Part shown: positions 9,091-18,183 of the stretch, one piece after another | Layout: every line of letters starts with the position of its first letter | Position numbering within the stretch: position 1 is the first letter of the stretch | Source: UBA7378 sp049611805 | Lineage (GTDB): Bacteria > Pseudomonadota > Alphaproteobacteria > RS24 | Length of the DNA: 64,000 bases | Assembly: GCA_049611805.1 (NCBI GenBank) | Contig: JBMZAX010000003.1 | Span: forward strand, 62,001-126,000 | Reading direction: 5' to 3' | Translations under genes and position numbers: made by a program | Notes under the pieces: model-generated | Told to the model about the DNA's origin: nothing | The model's database searches: none | The model's input: only the letters and a program-made list of their open reading frames with translations

Positions 9091-9818
9091 TGTCCGAGCA
9101 ATTGCCCTTGTCCTTGCCGGTGCGTGCGGCATCGGGGCGCGAAGATTTCATTGTTGCGCCGTGCAATGCCCGTGTGGTTGACCGCATTGACGCTTGGCCC
9201 GACTGGGCCGATCCCGTGCAATATATTTACGGGCCCGCCGGTTGCGGCAAAAGCCATCTCGCTTCGGTCTGGATGCAACGCCATGGCGCCCAGCTTGTGC
9301 AGGCCGACACCATTAACCCGACGACAACAGAATTGGATGACTGGCTCGGCGACGGCGCAGCCGATACGGGGCTGGTGATTGACGGTGTTGAGGCTTTGCC
9401 GGCGGCGGGTGAAGAGCTGATGTTTCACATTATAAACCATGCGCGCGCGCACCACCGCCATGTGCTGCTGCTGGCGCGTGAGGCACCGGTTGCGCTGCCG
9501 GTTCAGCTTGCCGATTTGCGCTCGCGGCTTGCCGCTCTGGATGCGTTGGCCTTTGGCCTGCCGGATGACACATTACTGTCAGCTTTGTTTGATAAATTGT
9601 TTCGTGACCGGCAATTGGCTGTCGATGCGCGGGTGATTCAATATCTTTTGCCGCGCGTGGAACGCAATTTTCACGATATTGCCAAGCTGGTCGCGCGCAT
9701 TGATGCGCTCGCATTGTCGCGCCAGAGGGCCATTTCGGTGCCGCTGGTGAGTGAAGCCATGACGAGTGAGGTCATGACAAATAACTGCTCATGGGGCATT
9801 GTTGAGCCATCCGTTTAG
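9090..9818 (+). CDS. hdaA: DnaA-homologous replication regulator HdaA
   Basis: 242-residue DnaA-like AAA+ protein. With the sliding clamp it stimulates ATP hydrolysis by DnaA and so prevents re-initiation. The N-terminus MSEQLPLSLP carries a clamp-binding motif of the QLPLSLP type. A P-loop follows (YGPAGCGKSHL, about residues 47-57), then LVIDGVEALP at the Walker B position and a lid/sensor region (LRSRLAALDAL). There is no DNA-binding domain IV, which separates it from DnaA. The ATG at 9090 has GGAGGAGG just upstream and overlaps the permease stop. Confidence 0.9.
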   Translation: MSEQLPLSLPVRAASGREDFIVAPCNARVVDRIDAWPDWADPVQYIYGPAGCGKSHLASVWMQRHGAQLVQADTINPTTTELDDWLGDGAADTGLVIDGVEALPAAGEELMFHIINHARAHHRHVLLLAREAPVALPVQLADLRSRLAALDALAFGLPDDTLLSALFDKLFRDRQLAVDARVIQYLLPRVERNFHDIAKLVARIDALALSRQRAISVPLVSEAMTSEVMTNNCSWGIVEPSV

Positions 9819-9841
9819 CCAGTTCGGGAACAAAAAATTCC

Positions 9842-12010
9842 ATGTCGGGTAAGAAGTCCAAGAAAATCAAAAGTCAGCACCACGGATACAGCCGGCAGGA
9901 AAGGTTCGTAAACCGCGAATTGTCCTGGCTTGCGTTCAATCAGCGTGTGCTGGAGGAGGCGTCCAATCCGCATCATCCGGTTTTGGAGCGCTTGCGCTTT
10001 TTGTCAATCTCGGCCAGCAATCTCGACGAGTTTTTCATGGTGCGGGTGGCCGGCCTTGTCGGGCAGGCAAATGCAGGCGTCGAAGTTAAAAGCCAAGATG
10101 ACCTGACCCCCGCCCAGCAATTGGAGCGCGTGACCGAAGTTGCCAATGCGCTGATGGATGAACAGCAGAAAACGCTTACCAATCTGCTCGCCGATTTGCG
10201 CGATACCGGTATTTTCGTGCATGAAGAGCATGAACTTGCGCCCGATCAGATAAGCTGGCTGGAAGGATATTTTCTCGATCAGGTTCTGCCGGTGCTGACA
10301 CCGCTGGCGATTGACCCGGCGCATCCGTTTCCCTTCATTCCCAATTTGGGGTTTGCCCTTGCCCTGCAATTGAGCCGCACGCATGACGACAATCGCATGA
10401 ACGCGCTGCTGCTCATTCCCCAACAGCTTGACCGTTTTATTTTACTGCCCAAGGGCGAAAAAAGTTCCGAATTGCATTTCGTGCGACTTGAGACACTGGT
10501 GTCGCTGTTCATCGAGCGCACATTTCCGGGATATAATGTGCTGGGGCAGGGCGTGTTCCGCATCATTCGCGACAGCGATATTGAGGTTGAGGAAGAGGCC
10601 GAAGACCTTGTTCAGCTTTTTGAAAGCGCGTTGAAGCGGCGTCGGCGCGGGTCGGTTATCCGGCTGAAAATTGATGCCTCAATGCCGGAATCCTTGCGCC
10701 GACTGGTCATTGACGAAATGGAAGTTGACCCGCGCAATGTGGTTATTGTGGAAGGGCTTGTCGGGCTGGCGCAGACCGTTCAGATTGTTGCGCACGGGGC
10801 GACAGAACTTAAGTTTAAACCTTTCAGTGCCCGCTTCCCTGAGCGCATTCGAGAACATGGCGGCGATTGTTTTTCGGCCATCGGCGCCAAGGATATTCTC
10901 GTCCACCACCCTTATGAGAGTTTCGACGTGGTTGTGCAATTCATTCGCCAGGCCGCGCAAGACCCCGATGTGGTGGCCATCAAGCAGACCTTGTATCGCA
11001 CGACCGAAGACAGCCCTATCGTCAAGGCGCTGATCGAGGCCGCCGAGCTGGGCAAATCCGTCACGGCGCTGGTTGAATTGAAAGCCAGATTTGACGAAGC
11101 GGCGAATATTCGTCTGGCGCGCGATATGGAACGCGCCGGTGTGCAGGTCGTGTTCGGGTTTTTGCAGTTGAAAACCCATGCCAAAGTCAGCCTCGTTGTG
11201 CGCCGAGAAAGCGGCAATATGAAAACTTACGTGCATTTGGGTACCGGCAATTACCACCCGCAAAATGCGAAAGTCTATACCGACCTGTCGCTGTTCACCT
11301 GCGACCGCGACATAGCCGGAGATGCCGCGCAAGTGTTCAATTATTTCACCGGATATGCCGAGCCCAAAAATTTGAAAAAACTCGCCATGTCGCCGCTCAC
11401 ATTGCGCAAATCGCTGATGGAGCGCATCGCCAATGAAATTGAGCATGCCAAGGCCGGACGCCCCGGCGCAATTTGGGCGAAAATGAATTCGCTGGTCGAT
11501 GCCCATGTGATTGACGCGCTTTACGATGCCTCGGCTGCGGGTGTGCAGATCGACCTTGTTGTGCGCGGCATTTGCTGTCTGCGCGCAGGCGTGCCGGGCT
11601 TGAGTGAAAACATTCGGGTCAAAAGCATTATTGGCCGGTTTTTGGAGCATTCGCGCATTGTCTGTTTCGGTGACGGGCACGGTCTGCCTTCGCCCGATGC
11701 CAAAGTTTTCCTGTCATCGGCTGATTGGATGCCGCGCAATCTCGACCGTCGGGTCGAGGTGCTGACGCCGATTTTGAACCCGACGGTTCACGCCCAAGTT
11801 CTCAATCAGATTATGGAGATTAATCTGGCCGATAATGAGCAAAGTTGGGCCATGCAACCCGACGCCGGTTTTGCGCGCATTGTGTACGCGCGCGGCGAGA
11901 CGGGCGTCAATGCGCATGAGTATTTTATGACCAATCCGAGCCTGTCGGGGCGCGGCGAAGGCAAAAGGGCCAAGATATCCAAGCCCTCCAAAGCCGGGGG
12001 TAAAGCCTAG
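9842..12010 (+). CDS. ppk: Polyphosphate kinase PPK1
   Basis: Reversible polymerisation of ATP gamma-phosphate into polyphosphate at the inner membrane. 722 residues. The N-terminal domain begins after a lysine-rich leader (FVNRELSWLAFNQRVLEEA). The middle has SNLDEFFMVRVAGL. The two C-terminal PLD-like domains contain VHLGTGNYHP with the putative phosphorylated histidine, and IVCFGDGHGLPSPDAKVF. The C-terminal tail is lysine- and serine-rich. ppx begins 2 nt after the stop, so synthesis and breakdown of polyphosphate are encoded together. Confidence 0.97.
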   Translation: MSGKKSKKIKSQHHGYSRQERFVNRELSWLAFNQRVLEEASNPHHPVLERLRFLSISASNLDEFFMVRVAGLVGQANAGVEVKSQDDLTPAQQLERVTEVANALMDEQQKTLTNLLADLRDTGIFVHEEHELAPDQISWLEGYFLDQVLPVLTPLAIDPAHPFPFIPNLGFALALQLSRTHDDNRMNALLLIPQQLDRFILLPKGEKSSELHFVRLETLVSLFIERTFPGYNVLGQGVFRIIRDSDIEVEEEAEDLVQLFESALKRRRRGSVIRLKIDASMPESLRRLVIDEMEVDPRNVVIVEGLVGLAQTVQIVAHGATELKFKPFSARFPERIREHGGDCFSAIGAKDILVHHPYESFDVVVQFIRQAAQDPDVVAIKQTLYRTTEDSPIVKALIEAAELGKSVTALVELKARFDEAANIRLARDMERAGVQVVFGFLQLKTHAKVSLVVRRESGNMKTYVHLGTGNYHPQNAKVYTDLSLFTCDRDIAGDAAQVFNYFTGYAEPKNLKKLAMSPLTLRKSLMERIANEIEHAKAGRPGAIWAKMNSLVDAHVIDALYDASAAGVQIDLVVRGICCLRAGVPGLSENIRVKSIIGRFLEHSRIVCFGDGHGLPSPDAKVFLSSADWMPRNLDRRVEVLTPILNPTVHAQVLNQIMEINLADNEQSWAMQPDAGFARIVYARGETGVNAHEYFMTNPSLSGRGEGKRAKISKPSKAGGKA

Positions 12011-12012
12011 AG

Positions 12013-13575
12013 ATGGCGCGCGTACGGACAGAGAAATTTGCCGACGCGCTGAACAGGCTTGGTACCTTGCGGCCCGATGCGCCGCTGGGCGTGCTGGATA
12101 TCGGGTCGAACTCCGTGCGTCTGGTCGGCTATAGCGGCTCGGCGCGCACGCCGCTGCCGATTTACAATGAGCGCGCCTTTTGCCGATTGGGTGAGGCGGT
12201 ATCGGCCACCGGCCGCATTGAGGGCGAGCCGTATGAGCTGGCCTTGATGACCTTTCAGCGTTTTCGGGCCATTGCCGAGCGGCTGGGCATTGTCAATCTG
12301 GCGGCCTTTGCCACGGCGGCCGTTCGCGAGGCAGAAAACCGCGATGCGTTTGTTGCCGAAGCGGAAGAAATTCTGGGCCATGAAATCCGCGTATTGAGCG
12401 GGCAGGAAGAAGCGGAATATTCCGCCGACGGCGTCATGCTGGCGATACCCGGTGCCGACGGCATTGTGGCGGATTTGGGCGGCGGCAGTCTTGAGTTGGC
12501 GCGGGTCAGGGGCGGCGTGACCGAGAAATGGGCGACCCTGCCGCTGGGCGTTCTGGCCTTGCGCGAATATTCGAAAAACAGCCGGGCAGAAATGTCGAAG
12601 ATTATCGAGGCGGCGCTTGAAAATGTGCAATGGCTCAAAAACGGACACAAGCGCCCGCTCTATATTGTGGGCGGTACGTGGCGTAACCTTGCCAAAGTGC
12701 ATATGACGCGCAACGATTATCCGCTGCAAGTTCTCCACCAATATGAAATTGCCGGTGGTGAAATGATGAATTTCGCGGAAAAAATTTCCCGCATGAAAGA
12801 CGCCCAAGCCCTGAAACTCGAAGCCTCATCCAGCAACCGGCGCGCCGGATTGCCGATTGCGGCGCGGGTTCTGAGCCATTTGATGGCGCATACCAAGCCA
12901 AGCAATATTGTGGTGTCGGCCAATGCCGTGCGCGAGGGCATGCTGTATTCAATTCTGACGCCGAAATATCGCGCGCTCGACCCGCTTTTGCTGGCCTGCG
13001 AAGAAATGGCCGCGCGGCTGTGCAAATCGGCCGATTACGGGCACGAGCTGGCGGTTTGGTCGTCGAAATTGTTCAAAAACTCAAACTGGACGCTTGGAAC
13101 CAAAAAGGCGTTTTCGCGTTTACGCGAGGCCGGATGCCTGATCTCGGATGCGGCCTGGGCCAGCCATCCGAGTTGGCGCGCCGAAACCGTGCGACAAGTG
13201 GTTCTGACGGCGCCTTTTTCCGGCATTCGCCATGAGGAGCGTGTTTTTCTCGCCCATGCGCTGGCCTATCGGCATGAAGTGGATGGCGGGGAGATAAAAT
13301 ACGGCCGCCTCGACCTTTGTGCGCCCGACCGGCGTCTGGCGCGGGCAATGGGGCTCAGTTTCCGGCTTGCCCATTCGCTGTCGGCTTCCTTGCCGGGCGC
13401 GTTGCCGATGACAAGATTAAAGGCGGGGCGCAATTATCTGACTTTGAAAATCGACCCGTCGCGCAACGAATTAATGGGCCCGATTATTTCCAAGCGTCTG
13501 GCGGCGGTCGCCTCGGAGCTTGATTTGAAACCGCGCGTGGAAATCAAGCCGGTCAAAGACAATTCAGTCGCGTGA
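12013..13575 (+). CDS. ppx: Exopolyphosphatase / guanosine pentaphosphatase Ppx
   Basis: Hydrolyses terminal phosphates from polyphosphate, and possibly pppGpp. 520 residues of the ASKHA fold. Visible are the phosphate-1 loop VLDIGSNSVRLV (about residues 30-41), AAVREAENRD, the motif SGQEEAEYSADGV and the phosphate-2 loop VADLGGGSLELA. A C-terminal HD-like region follows from about residue 310. It starts 2 nt after ppk1. The last 12 nt overlap the 3' end of rnd on the other strand. Confidence 0.94.
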   Translation: MARVRTEKFADALNRLGTLRPDAPLGVLDIGSNSVRLVGYSGSARTPLPIYNERAFCRLGEAVSATGRIEGEPYELALMTFQRFRAIAERLGIVNLAAFATAAVREAENRDAFVAEAEEILGHEIRVLSGQEEAEYSADGVMLAIPGADGIVADLGGGSLELARVRGGVTEKWATLPLGVLALREYSKNSRAEMSKIIEAALENVQWLKNGHKRPLYIVGGTWRNLAKVHMTRNDYPLQVLHQYEIAGGEMMNFAEKISRMKDAQALKLEASSSNRRAGLPIAARVLSHLMAHTKPSNIVVSANAVREGMLYSILTPKYRALDPLLLACEEMAARLCKSADYGHELAVWSSKLFKNSNWTLGTKKAFSRLREAGCLISDAAWASHPSWRAETVRQVVLTAPFSGIRHEERVFLAHALAYRHEVDGGEIKYGRLDLCAPDRRLARAMGLSFRLAHSLSASLPGALPMTRLKAGRNYLTLKIDPSRNELMGPIISKRLAAVASELDLKPRVEIKPVKDNSVA

Positions 13576-14721
13576 TATCAGCACGACGGAATCATTTTCC
13601 GATGCCATGGCCAGCTTGCCGTTTTTGAGCGCCAGCGCATAATCGCCAAAAATTTCACGACGCCAGCCATGCATGGCCGGCACATCCGGCTCGTCGTCGC
13701 TGGCAATGCGTTCCAGATCTGCGACATTGGCAATCAGTTTCGGCGCAACGCCGGTCTCCTCGCTGCGCTGTTTGAGCAGCACTTTCAAAAGGTCAACCAA
13801 TGCCCCAATGCCCGGCTTGTTGACCACGGGCGGTGTCAGTTCGGGCAGGGTTTCCTTGGTGCGATTGCGCCCGCGCGACACGGCTTCGAGAAGCTCGTCG
13901 GCATATTTGGAGTTTTCAAACCCTTTGGGCACGGCGCGCAATTTCGCCAGCGCGGTTTTATGGCGCGGGGCCTGCACGGCAAGCTCGCGCAAGGCGTCAT
14001 CTTTCAGCACACGATTGCGCGGCACGTTGCGCGTTTGCGCGGTGGCATCGCGCCATTTTGCAACTTCGATAAGAATTCCCATCACATGCGGCCGCCTGTC
14101 CTGAAACTTCAGCCTTTTCCATGCATTTTCCGGATCCTGTTCATAAGTTTCCGGATTGAGCAGAATATCCATTTCTTCTTTCAGCCAGCTATGGCGGCCG
14201 TTTTTTTCAAGCTCTTCCTTGAGATAGCGATACGCGCCGCGCAAATGCGTCACATCGGCCAGCGCGTAAGTCAGTTGCTTTGCCGAAAGCGGGCGTCGCC
14301 CCCAATCAGTGAAGCGGCTGTCCTTGTCGATTTTGCCGCCGGTGGTTTTGCGGATGAGCGTTTCATAGCCGACCGCGTCACCGAAACCGCACACCATGGC
14401 GGCAATTTGCGTGTCGATGGTCGGCGCGGGGATAATGCCGGCTTGCTTGTGGAATATTTCGATATCCTGCCGGCAGCCGTGCATCACCTTGGTCACTGCG
14501 TGGTTTACCAACAGGTCATAGAAGGGTTGCAGGTCGATACCCTCGGCCAGCGGGTCAATCATGCCCTCAAAGCCGTCGCCCGCGGTTTGAATGAGACAGA
14601 GTTTCGGCCAGAACGTATGCTCGCGCAGAAACTCCGTATCGACCGTGATAAATTCGCATGTCGCGAGTGCCGTGCACAGGTCTTCCAGCTCGGCTGTTTG
14701 TGTAACCAAATTCATGGGCAT
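13564..14721 (-). CDS. rnd: Ribonuclease D
   Basis: 3'-5' exoribonuclease (DEDD family) that trims tRNA and other small RNA 3' ends. 385 residues from the ATG at 14721, preceded by GAGG at 11 nt; in-frame ATGs at 14715 and 14760 are alternatives. The exonuclease domain has FITVDTEFLREHTFWP (the DxE of Exo I), VMHGCRQDIEIF (Exo II) and YALADVTHLRGAYRYL (Exo III YxxxD). An HRDC region covers the C-terminal part. The 3' end overlaps ppx by 12 nt. It is divergent from aspS. Confidence 0.93.
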   Translation of the reverse strand: MPMNLVTQTAELEDLCTALATCEFITVDTEFLREHTFWPKLCLIQTAGDGFEGMIDPLAEGIDLQPFYDLLVNHAVTKVMHGCRQDIEIFHKQAGIIPAPTIDTQIAAMVCGFGDAVGYETLIRKTTGGKIDKDSRFTDWGRRPLSAKQLTYALADVTHLRGAYRYLKEELEKNGRHSWLKEEMDILLNPETYEQDPENAWKRLKFQDRRPHVMGILIEVAKWRDATAQTRNVPRNRVLKDDALRELAVQAPRHKTALAKLRAVPKGFENSKYADELLEAVSRGRNRTKETLPELTPPVVNKPGIGALVDLLKVLLKQRSEETGVAPKLIANVADLERIASDDEPDVPAMHGWRREIFGDYALALKNGKLAMASENDSVVLISRD

Positions 14722-14786
14722 TTTATAAAGAACCTCGGCGCGTTTGTCGCCACTTGACATCGCAGATAGTTTACCGCCACCAATGC

Positions 14787-14815
14787 TTGACAAATGCCCT
14801 CAAGCGGTGAATTTA
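14787..14815 (+). promoter_or_regulatory. Candidate promoter of aspS
   Basis: A perfect TTGACA is followed after 17 nt by AATTTA, about 30 nt before the aspS ATG. The -10 is weak, and the same site read backwards gives TTGTCA, a possible -35 for rnd. Visual match only. Confidence 0.35.
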
Positions 14816-14845
14816 TGGCGCACACAAATCGAAAAGGGTAACACC

Positions 14846-16645
14846 ATGCATCTGTATAGAACGCATACATGCGGGGCATTGCGCGCTGAAAACATTGACG
14901 AGCAGGTGCGTGTGTCCGGCTGGGTACACCGCAAGCGGGATCATGGCGGGCTGTTATTCATTGATTTGCGCGACCATTATGGCCTCACCCAGCTGGTTAT
15001 CGAGCCGTCCAGCCCGCATTTTGCGCTGGCCGAGCAAATTCGCGCCGAAAGTGTCATTCGTGCCGACGGCAAGGTGGTGGCGCGCGATGATGAGGCGCGC
15101 AATCCAAATCTGCCGACCGGCGACATTGAGGTGTATTTGTCCGAACTGGAAATTCTGTCGGATACGGGCGACTTGCCGCTGCCGGTTTTCGGCGAACCGG
15201 ATTATCCGGAAGATATTCGCCTGCGCTACAGGTTTCTGGATTTGCGCCGCGACACGCTGCACCGCAACATTGTGCTGCGCTCCGATATTATCAGCTGGCT
15301 GCGCCAGCGCATGACGGCGGATGGCTTTCGCGAATATCAAACGCCGATTTTGACGGCTTCCAGCCCCGAAGGGGCGCGTGATTTTCTGGTGCCCTCGCGC
15401 ATGCATCCGGGCAAATTTTACGCCCTGCCGCAAGCGCCCCAGCAATTCAAACAGCTTTTGATGGTTGCAGGCTTTGACCGGTATTTTCAGATTGCGCCGT
15501 GTTTCCGCGATGAAGACGCGCGCGCCGACCGCTCGCCGGGTGAGTTTTACCAGCTTGATCTGGAGATGAGTTTCGTGACGCAGGAAGATGTTTTTGCCTG
15601 TGTCGAGCCGGTATTGCGCGATTTGTTCAAAGCCTTTGGCAATGACAAGCGGGTGACGGAGGAATTTCCGCGCATTCCTTATGCCGAGGCCATGCAGAAA
15701 TACGGGTCTGACAAGCCCGATTTGCGCATACCCATCGAAATGCAGGATGTGACGCCGGCTTTTGACGGGTCGGATTTCAAGATTTTCGCCAATATGATTG
15801 CCAAGGATGCGCGCGTGCGCGTGTGGGCCATTCCGGCGAAAACCGGCGGTAGCCGCGCTTTTTGCGACCGTATGAACAGTTGGGCACAAGGCGAGGGTCA
15901 ACCGGGACTGGGGTATATTTTCTTCCGCGAGGGAGAAGGTGCGGGCCCGCTTGCTAAAAATATCGGGCCGGAGCGCACCGAACAAATCAGAATCCAATTG
16001 GGGCTTGAAGACGGCGATGCGGTGTTTTTCTGCGCCGGCGTGCCCAAAGCCTTTGCCGAGTTTGCAGGCCGCGCGCGCAACCGCATTGGCGAAGAGCTGG
16101 AATTGATCGATGCCGACCAGTTCGCATTTTGCTGGATTGTCGATTTCCCGATGTTTGAAACAGACGAGACCACCGGCAAGCTGGATTTCTCGCACAATCC
16201 GTTCTCGATGCCGCAAGGGGGCATGGAAGCTCTGGAAAGCCAAGACCCGCTCGATATTCTGGGCTACCAATATGACATTGTTTGCAACGGCATTGAATTG
16301 TCTTCCGGTGCCATCCGGAATCACAAGCCGGAGATTATGCTCAAAGCTTTCGCCATTGCAGGCTATGACGCCGATGTCGTGGAACAGGAATTTGGCGGCA
16401 TGTTGAACGCCTTTCGCTTCGGCGCACCGCCGCATGGCGGCATTGCACCCGGCGTTGACCGCATTGTGATGTTGCTGGCAGAGCAGGAAAACTTGCGCGA
16501 AGTTGTGGCGTTTCCGATGAACCAGCAGGCCGAAGACCTGCTCATGCAGGCGCCTGCGCCCGTGTCGAACGCCCAATTGCGCGAATTGCACATTCGGCCC
16601 AATTTGCCGAAAACGACACAAGGCGACGAACCGGCAAAAGAATAG
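14846..16645 (+). CDS. aspS: Aspartyl-tRNA synthetase (class II)
   Basis: Charges tRNA-Asp, and possibly tRNA-Asn as in many alphaproteobacteria. I chose the ATG at 14846 (599 aa) because the conserved N-terminus MHLYRTHTCGALRAENIDEQ begins there. It has an OB-fold anticodon-binding domain (VSGWVHRKRDHGGLLFIDLR), motif 2 (FRDEDARADRSPGEFYQLD), a bacterial GAD insertion domain, and motif 3 (GGIAPGVDRIVML). No GatCAB genes are in the window, so tRNA specificity cannot be judged. Confidence 0.97.
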   Translation: MHLYRTHTCGALRAENIDEQVRVSGWVHRKRDHGGLLFIDLRDHYGLTQLVIEPSSPHFALAEQIRAESVIRADGKVVARDDEARNPNLPTGDIEVYLSELEILSDTGDLPLPVFGEPDYPEDIRLRYRFLDLRRDTLHRNIVLRSDIISWLRQRMTADGFREYQTPILTASSPEGARDFLVPSRMHPGKFYALPQAPQQFKQLLMVAGFDRYFQIAPCFRDEDARADRSPGEFYQLDLEMSFVTQEDVFACVEPVLRDLFKAFGNDKRVTEEFPRIPYAEAMQKYGSDKPDLRIPIEMQDVTPAFDGSDFKIFANMIAKDARVRVWAIPAKTGGSRAFCDRMNSWAQGEGQPGLGYIFFREGEGAGPLAKNIGPERTEQIRIQLGLEDGDAVFFCAGVPKAFAEFAGRARNRIGEELELIDADQFAFCWIVDFPMFETDETTGKLDFSHNPFSMPQGGMEALESQDPLDILGYQYDIVCNGIELSSGAIRNHKPEIMLKAFAIAGYDADVVEQEFGGMLNAFRFGAPPHGGIAPGVDRIVMLLAEQENLREVVAFPMNQQAEDLLMQAPAPVSNAQLRELHIRPNLPKTTQGDEPAKE

Positions 16646-16733
16646 CGAGCACACTGGATTTGACGGCGCGGCAGTGTCATATTGAGGGAAGGCTTATCAC
16701 CGGGGCATGAACCCCGGCCAAGCGGAGATTAAC

Positions 16734-17120
16734 ATGCAGTTTTTGCGGATGCTTTTTACCTGGTGGCACAGCCAGACACTTGGAACGGCGTTGACGACAT
16801 GGCGTCATGGCGAACTGGTCGGCACGGACGAGCAGGGCAATCGCTATTATCGCGACAAAAACGGCAAATCAATCAACGGCAAGCCGCGGCGCTGGGTGGT
16901 TTACAATGGTGATGTGGAGGCCACACGCGTGCCCCCCGAATGGCATGGCTGGCTGCATTACACGGTGGATGAAACCCCTGAAGAAGCCGGTTTTGAGAAA
17001 AAAGACTGGCACCAACCCCATCGCGCGAACCAGACGGGCACACCCAATGCACACCGCCCGGCAGGACAGGAAGATGCCGCATCGCACCGCGCGGGCTATG
17101 GTTCGTGGTCGCCCGAATAG
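16734..17120 (+). CDS. NADH:ubiquinone oxidoreductase NDUFA12-family accessory subunit
   Basis: 128-residue homologue of the mitochondrial B17.2/NDUFA12 subunit, found with complex I in alphaproteobacteria. The ATG at 16734 is preceded by GGAG. Recognisable segments are FTWWHSQTLGTALTTWRHGE, GTDEQGNRYYRDK, RRWVVYNGDVEATRVPPEWH and GWLHYTVDETP, followed by a polar tail ending GYGSWSPE. The gene stands before mlaD and DUF2155, an order I know from Rhizobiales-type genomes; the nuo operon itself is not here. Confidence 0.92.
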   Translation: MQFLRMLFTWWHSQTLGTALTTWRHGELVGTDEQGNRYYRDKNGKSINGKPRRWVVYNGDVEATRVPPEWHGWLHYTVDETPEEAGFEKKDWHQPHRANQTGTPNAHRPAGQEDAASHRAGYGSWSPE

Positions 17121-17153
17121 GACGCCTTCGGTGCCAGCACAGGAGAAGCAGAA

Positions 17154-17615
17154 ATGAAGGATAATCTGGTCGAAACACTGGTCGGCTTCGGCGTTATTGT
17201 CGTCGCGGCGATTTTCGTCTTTTACGGCTATTCGGTAACGGATTCCTCCGGCGGAGACGGCTATGTCGTATCGGCGGAGTTTGACCGCGTGGACGGCCTG
17301 ACCATTGGCAGCGATGTGCGCATGTCCGGCATCAAAATCGGCACGGTTACGGCCCTGTCGCTCGACGGGCAATCCTATGCCGCAAATGTTTCAATGATTA
17401 TCGGCAGCGACATTGAATTGCCCGATGATACAAGCGCGAAAATAACCAGCGAAGGGCTGTTGGGCGGCAATTATATTTCCCTGTCTGCCGGTGGCAGCGA
17501 AGACATGCTGTCGGGCGGCGATGAAATTCTCTACACGCAAGGGTCCGTCGACCTTATCGGGCTCGTAAGCCAAGCTTTGTTCAGCGCGGGTGATCAGGAA
17601 AGTGATACGGAATAG
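17154..17615 (+). CDS. mlaD: Outer-membrane lipid asymmetry protein MlaD
   Basis: 153-residue MCE-domain protein, anchored by one N-terminal helix (LVETLVGFGVIVVAAIFVFYG) with the MCE domain in the periplasm. The family forms hexameric rings that carry phospholipids between membranes with the MlaFEB ABC transporter. The MCE core VDGLTIGSDVRMSGIKIGTV and the glycine-rich loop SEGLLGGNYISL are clear. The start has AGGAG 8 nt upstream. MlaE, MlaF, MlaB and MlaC are not adjacent. Its 3' end overlaps the next gene by 26 nt. Confidence 0.93.
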   Translation: MKDNLVETLVGFGVIVVAAIFVFYGYSVTDSSGGDGYVVSAEFDRVDGLTIGSDVRMSGIKIGTVTALSLDGQSYAANVSMIIGSDIELPDDTSAKITSEGLLGGNYISLSAGGSEDMLSGGDEILYTQGSVDLIGLVSQALFSAGDQESDTE

Positions 17616-18183
17616 TTCCGGCTTCGGCCTTGCCGTTGCCCTGTTTATGTCAAGCGTCGGCGCACAGGAGATTGAGCCGCCGGCTTTGCCCGTGCCGCCG
17701 CCCGTTCCGCTTATTCTCGATCAGGAAGGCATGACGCCGGAGTTTGAGCGGGGCTTCCCGCCCGCAGCCGCACCGGAAGACGAAGATGACGACACGCTGT
17801 CGGTTTTTGACGTGCCGCTTCTTGAAATTCCCAAAGATGGGAAAGCCGAGCAGGAAGAAGTGTTGCGGGTCGGCAGTTTCAGCTTGCTCAACAAGGTTAC
17901 GGCGAAACTGCGTCCGGTCGAATTAAAGCTGGGCGAGCCGACCGATATCGGCTCCTTGCGGGTCATCATGCGCGACTGTATTTCAACGCCGCCCGAAGAA
18001 CCCCCTGAGACCAAAGTGTTTCTTGAGGTTTTTGAGTATAAACCCGGTTTTGAAAATCGCGTGTTTTCCGGCTGGATGTTCGCCTCAAGCCCCGGCATTA
18101 ACGGGCTTGAACACGCCGTCTATGATTTGTGGCCGACGGCGTGCAAAACCTCTACGGGTGAAAGATTTACCGGCATCAGGTGA
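17590..18183 (+). CDS. DUF2155 domain-containing exported protein
   Basis: 197 residues from the GTG at 17590, with an N-terminal signal-like segment (GFGLAVALFMSSVGAQ); a GTG at 17602 is an alternative start and neither has a good ribosome binding site. A Pro-rich acidic stretch follows, then the DUF2155 domain in the C-terminal half: VTAKLRPVELKLGEPTDIG, LRVIMRDCISTPPEEPPET, FSGWMFASSPGINGLEHAVY. The function is unknown, but the constant position beside mlaD suggests an envelope role. The last 64 nt overlap the 3' end of aat on the other strand. Confidence 0.82.
   Translation: MIRKVIRNSSGFGLAVALFMSSVGAQEIEPPALPVPPPVPLILDQEGMTPEFERGFPPAAAPEDEDDDTLSVFDVPLLEIPKDGKAEQEEVLRVGSFSLLNKVTAKLRPVELKLGEPTDIGSLRVIMRDCISTPPEEPPETKVFLEVFEYKPGFENRVFSGWMFASSPGINGLEHAVYDLWPTACKTSTGERFTGIR

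Noticed and set aside
13669..14757. A 362-codon plus-strand frame opposite rnd
   Set aside because: rnd has all three exonuclease motifs on the other strand; the plus frame has none.
14954..16654. A 566-codon open frame on the minus strand opposite aspS
   Set aside because: It lies wholly inside a certain gene, has no recognisable domain, and its composition (many His, Arg, Gln) is typical of antisense shadows in GC-rich DNA.
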